From NCBI GenBank assembly GCA_964602655.1, contig CAZRSF010000001.1, positions 62,001-126,000 of the forward strand: 64,000 nt of DNA, given 5' to 3'. Position 1 is the first letter of the stretch, and every line of letters starts with the position of its first letter. The notes beneath the pieces are model-generated. The model ran no database searches. It worked only from the letters and a program-made list of their open reading frames with translations, and was not told where the DNA came from. Positions 58,867 through 64,000 of the stretch are shown piece by piece. This DNA comes from Moduliflexus sp964602655 (GTDB lineage Bacteria; Moduliflexota; Moduliflexia; Moduliflexales; Moduliflexaceae). A program made the translations under genes and the position numbers.

Positions 58867-60138
58867 TTACGCGGAGAACGCCTGCAATTGAGCGAAGTCG
58901 AGCGTGGCGAAATAGTCGTCAATGGTTTCGGCGCGGCGAATCTGCGCGACCTCGCCATTTGCCCGCAGCAGCAATTCCGCCGAACGGAGCTTGCCGTTGT
59001 AATTGAACCCCATCGCGTGACCATGCGCTCCGGCGTCGTGAAGCACCAGAATGTCGCCGATTTCGATCTCCGGCAGCTTGCGGTCAATCGCGAATTTGTC
59101 ATTGTTTTCGCAGAGCGAGCCGACAACATCGTAGGTGCGCGTCAATGGTTTGCCCTGTTTGTTGGCGACCGTGATGTGATGATACGCGCCGTAGAGCGCC
59201 GGTCGCATCAGGTTCGCCATGCAGGCGTCGAGACCGACATATTCCTTGTAAATGTGCTTTTGATGAATCGCGGTGGTGACAAGATAGCCATACGGCCCTG
59301 TGACCATACGCCCGCATTCCATAAAAATTTTCAGCGGCGCAAGTCCGTTCGGGACGATTTTCTGGTCATACGCCTTGCGAACGCCGTCGCCGACATATTC
59401 TAAATTGACCGCTTCCTGTTCCGGGCGATACGGAATGCCGATCCCGCCGCTCAGATTGACGAATTCGATGCGAACGCCGATCTGTTTCGTCAGTTCGATG
59501 GCCAAATCGAACATCATGTTCGCCGTATCCACAAAATATTGCGGGTTCAGTTCATTCGAGGCGATAAAGGCGTGGATGCCGAAGCGTTTGACGCCGCGCG
59601 TTTTGGCGATGGTAAATGCTTCGAACATCTGCTCGTAAGTCAGGCCGTATTTCGCCTCTTCCGGGTTACCCATAATAAAGCCGCTGCCTTCGCGCCGTTT
59701 GCCCGGATTATAGCGGAACGAAAGCGTTTCCGGCAGGCTGCCGCAATATTTTTCAAGAAACGCGATATGCGAAATATCGTCTAAATTGATAATCGCCCCC
59801 AATGCCTTCGCTTTAATGAATTCCTCCGGCGGCGTGTCGTTCGACGAAAACATAATCTCTTCGCCCAGTATTCCGGCTTTTTCGGAGAGGAGCAATTCGG
59901 CGAGCGAGCTGCAATCCGCGCCGAAGCCTTCTTGCGCGAGAATCTTCAAAATCACCGGATTCGGCGTCGCTTTGACGGCAAAGTATTCTTTGAAGCCCGG
60001 ATTCCAGGCGAACGCCTGTTTCAAGCGGCGGGCGTTCTGACGCATCGCTTGTTCATCATAAATGTGAAACGGCGTCGGATATTGGGCGATAATGGCTTGC
60101 AACTGTTCGAGCGTGAATGGTAATGTTTTTTCTGCCAT
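58867..60138 (-). CDS. lysA: Diaminopimelate decarboxylase
   Basis: 423 residues, fold type III PLP enzyme. PLP lysine in FAVKATPNPVILKIL, VNLSGGIGI as the phosphate-binding glycine loop, MECGRMVTGPYG, catalytic cysteine in GSLCENNDKF, and the C-terminal tyrosine segment HDAGAHGHAMGFNYNGKLRS. It converts meso-diaminopimelate to lysine. The next gene upstream in the operon is the DapF-like gene, the usual partner. No ribosome binding site is seen: an inverted copy of the dapF 3' end lies ten bases upstream of its ATG. Confidence 0.9.
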   Translation of the reverse strand: MAEKTLPFTLEQLQAIIAQYPTPFHIYDEQAMRQNARRLKQAFAWNPGFKEYFAVKATPNPVILKILAQEGFGADCSSLAELLLSEKAGILGEEIMFSSNDTPPEEFIKAKALGAIINLDDISHIAFLEKYCGSLPETLSFRYNPGKRREGSGFIMGNPEEAKYGLTYEQMFEAFTIAKTRGVKRFGIHAFIASNELNPQYFVDTANMMFDLAIELTKQIGVRIEFVNLSGGIGIPYRPEQEAVNLEYVGDGVRKAYDQKIVPNGLAPLKIFMECGRMVTGPYGYLVTTAIHQKHIYKEYVGLDACMANLMRPALYGAYHHITVANKQGKPLTRTYDVVGSLCENNDKFAIDRKLPEIEIGDILVLHDAGAHGHAMGFNYNGKLRSAELLLRANGEVAQIRRAETIDDYFATLDFAQLQAFSA

Positions 60139-60147
60139 TGTGTGTAA

Positions 60148-60383
60148 CTACAGCGAATATGAGAAAGGAACGAATACAGACATCCGCCCTAAGTAACTGA
60201 TGTTACGCAGCGTCGCCGACAATTCCCCTCCTGGGAGGGGCAAGGGGTGGGTTCGTCCTGTCGCAGATATTTGCGTTGCAACCCACTCCCAGCCCCTCCC
60301 AGGAGGGGAGTTTACGGTCATTCGCATCGAACCGGCTGCGTAACATCAGTTATTCATTCGTTCCCTTCTCATATTCGCTGTAG
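60148..60383. repeat. Three-layer nested inverted repeat between lysA and dapF
   Basis: Outer arms at 60148-60175 and 60355-60383 (CTACAGCGAATATGAGAA and complement) match over about 28 bases; the right arm contains the last codons of dapF. Middle arms are perfect 18-base inverted ends, TAACTGATGTTACGCAGC (60194-60211) and GCTGCGTAACATCAGTTA (60335-60352). The core 60221-60312 is a second copy of the G/C-tract element at 9866-9959. The 159-base unit bounded by the 18-base ends looks like a MITE-type insertion. Confidence 0.85.
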
Positions 60384-61223
60384 CTCTTGCGTGAAAACGT
60401 CCTGATAAATAACTCCCTCGCATACCGGCGTGACCGCGCCAGTCAGCGTGATCATAAAATCGTCGTGAATCGTAATTTGCAATGTGCCGCCTGGCATGTG
60501 GACGGTGATATTGTTGTCGCACAGCCCTAATTTATACGCCACCGCCGCCGCCGCGCTGCTGCTGCTGCCGGAGGCGAGCGTGTAGCCTGCGCCGCGTTCC
60601 CAGATTTCAAGCTGGATGTTGGCGCGGTCTAACACCTTCATAAACTGGACATTGGTTCGATTCGGAAAGCGCGGGTCGGTTTCGATAAACGGCCCGAAGC
60701 GTTTCGCATCTTCCGGGGAAATCTCATCGCGCAGAATGACACAATGCGGATTGCCAACCGTCGCGGCGCAATAGGTCAATTCCACGCCGTCCACAGCCAT
60801 TGTTTCATTGAGCACCTCGCGCTGTTCGCCGCGCACCGGAATCTTCGCGCTGTCGAAACTGACGCGCCCCATTTCGACGGTGATCATCTGGCCGTCGTCA
60901 TGCACCTGCCCCTGCACGTTGCCGCCAAGCGTTTCCACGCTGAACGGCGCATTTTTGACCAGGCCGAGATCAAACAGATAGCGGCAAAAGATGCGCAGGC
61001 CGTTCCCGCTTTTTTCTGCTTCGCCGCCGTCGGGATTAAAAATCCGCAGCCGGAAATCGCAGGTCGAAGAGGGCAGCGGACCGAGCAGAATCCCATCCGA
61101 ACCAACGCCGTAATTCCTGTGACAAATTTGTATAATGTCGCGTGATGTCAACTCTTTTTGTAATTCTTTCGGATGAATTACGATATAATCATTGCCAAGC
61201 CCATGATATTTGGTAAATTTCAT
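60369..61223 (-). CDS. DapF-family epimerase lacking both catalytic cysteines
   Basis: 284 residues, with the full two-domain DapF fold: MKFTKYHGLGNDYIVI, YGVGSDGILLG, NPDGGEAEKSGNGLRIFCRY, ATVGNPHCVIL, NRTNVQFMKV, WERGAGYTLASGSSSSAAAA, HMPGGTLQI. In characterised DapF the two catalytic cysteines occur as CGNG and ACGSG/ACGTG; both are serine here, and the substrate-binding glutamate of GAGET is tyrosine. Neighbouring lysA suggests diaminopimelate metabolism, but the changes point to altered chemistry or substrate. An in-frame cysteine two residues after the first motif (FCRY) is not at the catalytic position. Confidence 0.85.
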   Translation of the reverse strand: MKFTKYHGLGNDYIVIHPKELQKELTSRDIIQICHRNYGVGSDGILLGPLPSSTCDFRLRIFNPDGGEAEKSGNGLRIFCRYLFDLGLVKNAPFSVETLGGNVQGQVHDDGQMITVEMGRVSFDSAKIPVRGEQREVLNETMAVDGVELTYCAATVGNPHCVILRDEISPEDAKRFGPFIETDPRFPNRTNVQFMKVLDRANIQLEIWERGAGYTLASGSSSSAAAAVAYKLGLCDNNITVHMPGGTLQITIHDDFMITLTGAVTPVCEGVIYQDVFTQELQRI

Positions 61224-61230
61224 GATAGTG

Positions 61231-61408
61231 AACCACAGATGAAGCGGATTTTCACAAAATTCCAGGGGTTAAAACCCCCGTCTTTATTCCAGCGCCCTTT
61301 CAGGGCGAGTATCTGCCGCGAAGCGGCAACGGGATAAAGACAGATGTTTCAACATCTGATGCAGGAATTCGAATCAAATTTTCTGTGAAATCTGTGTCAT
61401 CTGTGGTT
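61231..61408. repeat. Four-hairpin element flanked by an inverted repeat
   Basis: Flanks AACCACAGATG (61231-61241) and its complement CATCTGTGGTT (61398-61408) enclose GATTTTCAC/GTGAAATC and four hairpins in a row: GGGGTT-AAAA-CCCCC (61265-61279), CGCCC-GGGCG (61293-61307), TGCCGC-GAA-GCGGCA (61314-61328) and CAGATGTT-AACATCTG (61341-61358). It fills the space between dapF and the racemase gene. It is a repeat mosaic rather than a known riboswitch. Confidence 0.75.
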
Positions 61409-61421
61409 AAAATAACCGATA

Positions 61422-62285
61422 TTAAAATAATTCAGGATCATGCCGATACGCTTGCAGTGCCGCGACCGCCTCATCGCCATAAACGCGCAGCAGCGGCGCA
61501 AGCGTGGCGATGGCCTCTGGCGAAATTCGCGTTTTCGAAACACATTCGATTATGAGAGGTTGATTCTCGTTTGGTGTGTTATCAACCAGCATTTCCAGCA
61601 TTGTCGCGACCAGCGCGGAATTCGGATTGACGATGTCCGCGTCAATCCCGTGATCTCGAAACACGCGTTGAAACATATCCTGAAAATAGCCGAAATGCGT
61701 GCAAAACAGACCGGCGAACAACGTCTTCGTTCCTGCCGGAATCTGCCTGACCGCCGCCGCGACATACTCGCGAATCCGCGCCTCGATCTCCTGCGGATCA
61801 CCGCATTCGATGGCGTTCATCAATTCCGGGCAAGGCTGTTCGACACGCTGCGCGTCAGGCCGGGTTCGACGCAGACGCCCGGCGTGTTCCCCTTGCTGAA
61901 TCGTTGTCGGCGTGGCAAACAATATCGCGCAGGGCTGCGAGACGCCTGCCATTCGGCGCAGCAGCGCGTCAACGCCGACCTCGACAATGCCGACGACCGG
62001 CATCGGCGCGGCCTGCGCGAACGCCGTATGCGGGTAAATCACTGACAGCGTGTTACAGGCGACACAGATCGCGTCTGGCGTCAATCGCGCCATGCCGCGC
62101 AGCGCGGCATCGAATTGTTCGGCCTTTTCTGTCAGCGTTTTCAGGCGATTGTAGCCACTCTGTTCATCGAACAGTGCGTTAAAAAAAATAATCCGCGCCG
62201 ATTGTACCCGCGCTTTCAGCCGCGCATAGAACTCCGCCGCCACCGAATACCCGCCGATCCCGGAATCTGTTACGATAATAGTCAT
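61422..62285 (-). CDS. Asp/Glu racemase family protein
   Basis: 287 residues from the ATG at 62285; longer starts have no ribosome binding site. It keeps the racemase landmarks: TDSGIGGYSVAAEF (glutamate racemase has DSGxGG), the first catalytic cysteine in CVACNTLSVIYP, and the second in GLFCTHFGYF. Family enzymes convert L- to D-glutamate or aspartate for cell-wall or other uses. It differs from standard MurI by insertions (RRTRPDAQRVEQPCPE) and lies next to the DapF-like gene, so another amino acid substrate is possible. Confidence 0.82.
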   Translation of the reverse strand: MTIIVTDSGIGGYSVAAEFYARLKARVQSARIIFFNALFDEQSGYNRLKTLTEKAEQFDAALRGMARLTPDAICVACNTLSVIYPHTAFAQAAPMPVVGIVEVGVDALLRRMAGVSQPCAILFATPTTIQQGEHAGRLRRTRPDAQRVEQPCPELMNAIECGDPQEIEARIREYVAAAVRQIPAGTKTLFAGLFCTHFGYFQDMFQRVFRDHGIDADIVNPNSALVATMLEMLVDNTPNENQPLIIECVSKTRISPEAIATLAPLLRVYGDEAVAALQAYRHDPELF

Positions 62286-62329
62286 AAAGCGATAACCCGC
62301 CGAGCAAAACGTATTGTCAAAGGAATTTT

Positions 62330-62827
62330 TTAGCAGACAACATCTTCTTTCTCTTTTACTGGTACCCAATATTCTATCTTATTCTCTTGAAAATAAACTT
62401 CCAGTTCAGGTCCGTTATCATGAAGATATTTTCCGTTATTGGGTAACCATTCTTTCCAGGCATACATCTCACATTCCATCAGGGCATGAATATCGTGCCC
62501 TTCGCTTGAAAAAATCGCCCAGGTGTACGGCTTGATAAATCGTATTTCATAATCAGCTTTCTGTTCTCTTTCCTCTGTTTCTACAGCAACATAGAAATAA
62601 AAACTTCTGACATTCGGATCGTTCTCCGTACAAGAGACTCCAAGAATTTCACTGTGTGTTTCGCTCGCATCTGCCTTTTTCGCATACGTTTTGATGCCAC
62701 CAATTTTCCCTTCTGCATGACATCGGTTCCAAAATTCCCCAAATGCATTGTTATCAATTCCTGGAATCCATGTCTTTACCCCGATAATATTAAAACCATT
62801 CTTGTCTTGTATTCGAACGGAGACCAT
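62330..62827 (-). CDS. GyrI-like (AraC effector-binding) domain protein
   Basis: 165 residues. Typical stand-alone GyrI-like features: GFNIIGVKTWIPGIDNNAFG at the start, FWNRCHAEG, SFYFYVAVE, EIRFIKPYTWAIFSSEGHDI then the helix ALMECEMYAWKEWLPNNGKY, and the final strand GPELEVYFQENKIEYWVPVK. Such domains bind small hydrophobic molecules, and related proteins regulate or sequester compounds. It starts close to the repeat-rich 62828-63006 region and may be transcribed with the racemase gene. Confidence 0.88.
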   Translation of the reverse strand: MVSVRIQDKNGFNIIGVKTWIPGIDNNAFGEFWNRCHAEGKIGGIKTYAKKADASETHSEILGVSCTENDPNVRSFYFYVAVETEEREQKADYEIRFIKPYTWAIFSSEGHDIHALMECEMYAWKEWLPNNGKYLHDNGPELEVYFQENKIEYWVPVKEKEDVVC

Positions 62828-62880
62828 GATTTCTTTTCACGTATTAAGTGTATCGGTGTGTTAATGTTTAAGAAAAATTT

Positions 62881-62908
62881 GTACCGCCGACGTCCTCGTC
62901 GGCGGTAC
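62881..62908. repeat. 12-bp-arm palindrome
   Basis: GTACCGCCGACG (62881-62892) and CGTCGGCGGTAC (62897-62908) flank TCCT. It lies in the 179-base gap between the GyrI-like gene and the PurD-like gene, which also holds a CACTGATGAGGCTGATTTG fragment (62959-62977) recalling the outer arms of the element at 2108-2291. Nothing else is seen in the gap. Confidence 0.85.
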
Positions 62909-63006
62909 ATCGCACTCCTAAAAATTAATGCACCAATTCATTAATTTCTGGTTTCAACACTGATGAGGCTGATTTGCCTTGAGCACCCAATCAATATTCT
63001 ATGTTT

Positions 63007-64000
63007 TTACTCATAAATCGGCGGCCACATGGTTTTGCCGATGTCGGTGCGGTAATAGCTGCCGGGGCAGCGCATCTTTTTGATGTTGCGATAGGCAATC
63101 GCGAGCGCATCGTCAATCGAATGGCCGAGCGCAGTCACGTCGGCGATCCGGTTCGCGCCCTGCCCTGATGTCGCGATATTCCCCTTCAAATCTGCATCCA
63201 CTTCGTTCCACCAGACATCGCAATCGAACGGTTCGGTCACTTCCACCGACAGGCGCGGCGGCGTCAACTGCGTGTACGGATAGCCGTAACCCGCTAATGT
63301 TACGGAACAGCCGAAACGCCGGTCGCCGCTCAACTCGATATTCGCGTCACGATTGTTCACGATGTTTTGCAACACGTCAATCGGATTCTTCATCATGCGC
63401 AGAATCAGCGGCCCGCTGGTGACGCCGAGCCGGATGTTGAATTCCAGCACCTGCCAGCGATGTTCGTGCCAGATCGCCGTCACTTGCAGCGGCCCGTGAA
63501 AATTCGTTTCCTTGAACCAGGGCAAGAGCGGATGCAGCAGGGCGGTCGCAATGCCGTATTTGTCCTCCGGGTCCCATTCCACCAATCCGCCGAGCGGCGC
63601 ACCCGCTACGATGCCGAGGTTGCCATCAAAGGCGCGTTTGTATTCCTGATTCGTCACGAGCGAATAAATTTTGCCATTGCTGACAAAGGCGATATGCCCG
63701 ACTTCGTCCCGCCCCATGTATTTTTGCAGGAATACGCCTTCTTTATAATCCACATGATTCAGCCAGTGGCGCGTCTGCTCGATGGTTTCACTGACAATTG
63801 TATGTACCGGACTCGTCGGCGAACAAAACGTATTTTTGATCACATACGGCGCAGGATGCTCGAGCAGAATCTCTTCGGCTTCGAACTTATTCCGTGCCAC
63901 ATATGATTTGGCAAATGGCACGTCGAACCGTTCGCAGACTTTTTGCGAATAATCGCGTTCCCGCTCAATCATGTAGGCTTCGCCGGTGGGGCAGAGAATC
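63007..64000 (-). CDS. PurD-like ATP-grasp ligase (partial)
   Basis: The stop is at 63007; the frame is open to the window edge (upstream of an internal ATG at 63972 it reads ILCPTGEAY), so the N-terminus is missing. ATP-grasp features: YVIKNTFCSPTSPVHTIVSE, VFLQKYMGRDEVGHIAFVSN and the metal site VLEFNIRLGVTSGPLIL; the C-terminal domain (GCSVTLAGYGYPYTQLTPPR) resembles GARS (PurD). The usual GGMGAYSP loop is replaced by AGAPLGGLVEW, so it is divergent. It would either ligate glycine to phosphoribosylamine in purine synthesis or be an amino-acid ligase of the same fold. Confidence 0.75.
   Translation of the reverse strand, partial: ILCPTGEAYMIERERDYSQKVCERFDVPFAKSYVARNKFEAEEILLEHPAPYVIKNTFCSPTSPVHTIVSETIEQTRHWLNHVDYKEGVFLQKYMGRDEVGHIAFVSNGKIYSLVTNQEYKRAFDGNLGIVAGAPLGGLVEWDPEDKYGIATALLHPLLPWFKETNFHGPLQVTAIWHEHRWQVLEFNIRLGVTSGPLILRMMKNPIDVLQNIVNNRDANIELSGDRRFGCSVTLAGYGYPYTQLTPPRLSVEVTEPFDCDVWWNEVDADLKGNIATSGQGANRIADVTALGHSIDDALAIAYRNIKKMRCPGSYYRTDIGKTMWPPIYE

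Overview
The window looks like a chromosomal scaffold from an uncultured Gram-negative, probably anaerobic bacterium. The Gram-negative reading rests on several lipobox lipoproteins, an outer-membrane-type ABC auxiliary lipoprotein, a type IV pilus or type II secretion motor set and a PEP-CTERM surface protein. Anaerobic life is suggested by a bacterial microcompartment (BMC) locus and an NADH-linked electron-bifurcation-type gene cluster. The gene mix would fit a candidate phylum such as KSB3/Modulibacteria, but that is a low-confidence impression and no marker gene here settles it. Three 10-N scaffold gaps (16863-16872, 41372-41381, 55816-55825) show that this is a draft assembly.

Layout. 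1-4560: the tail of a BMC locus with two BMC-P vertex proteins, an RpiB-like isomerase and a deoxyribose-phosphate aldolase whose N-terminal extension looks like an encapsulation peptide. This resembles the sugar-phosphate-utilising (SPU) BMC type. The locus is interrupted by two small accessory gene pairs (DUF6036 plus partner; DUF4160 plus DUF2442), and the second pair is bounded by a duplicate of the 3' end of deoC. 5014-8844: lipoprotein, Uma2 nuclease-like protein, aldo/keto reductase, esterase. 8910-16188: MoxR ATPase and DUF58 protein, then three tandem membrane-protein paralogues whose C-terminal halves are nearly identical at DNA level. 16309-24595: an antitoxin with a broken toxin, a 1626-residue alpha-2-macroglobulin, small lipoproteins and an alkaline phosphatase. 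25199-32454: a PEP-CTERM protein behind a sigma-54-type promoter, then a minus-strand pil/gsp operon (PilB, PilC, a PilB paralogue lacking its ATPase motifs, PilT). 32666-40442: CheD, LysM lipoprotein, phoH-ybeY-corC, small membrane proteins, pentapeptide-repeat protein, ferritin. 40495-43702: minus-strand methyltransferase-like protein, PqiC-like lipoprotein and HEAT-repeat protein.

44038-52311 is a redox regulatory and catalytic cluster: DRTGG, CBS-HATPase, DRTGG, PHP, NuoE, HATPase, 2Fe-2S ferredoxin, NuoF and a second NuoE. It is the usual escort of [FeFe]-hydrogenases, but no hydrogenase catalytic subunit is present. An AT-rich pair, an AAA ATPase with a PD-(D/E)XK-like partner, sits between NuoF and the last NuoE and is a candidate defence module. 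52367-58848: membrane protein, sigma-54 activator, CxxC protein, PHP phosphoesterase, tRNA-Gly, DUF697/SHOCT protein, shortened CorA, HAD hydrolase. 58867-64000: minus-strand LysA, a DapF-like epimerase with both catalytic cysteines replaced by serine, an Asp/Glu-racemase family protein, a GyrI-like protein and a PurD-like ATP-grasp ligase cut by the window edge.

Many intergenic spaces carry palindromes or nested inverted repeats of a few families, often right next to start codons. They are the most pervasive non-coding feature of the window.
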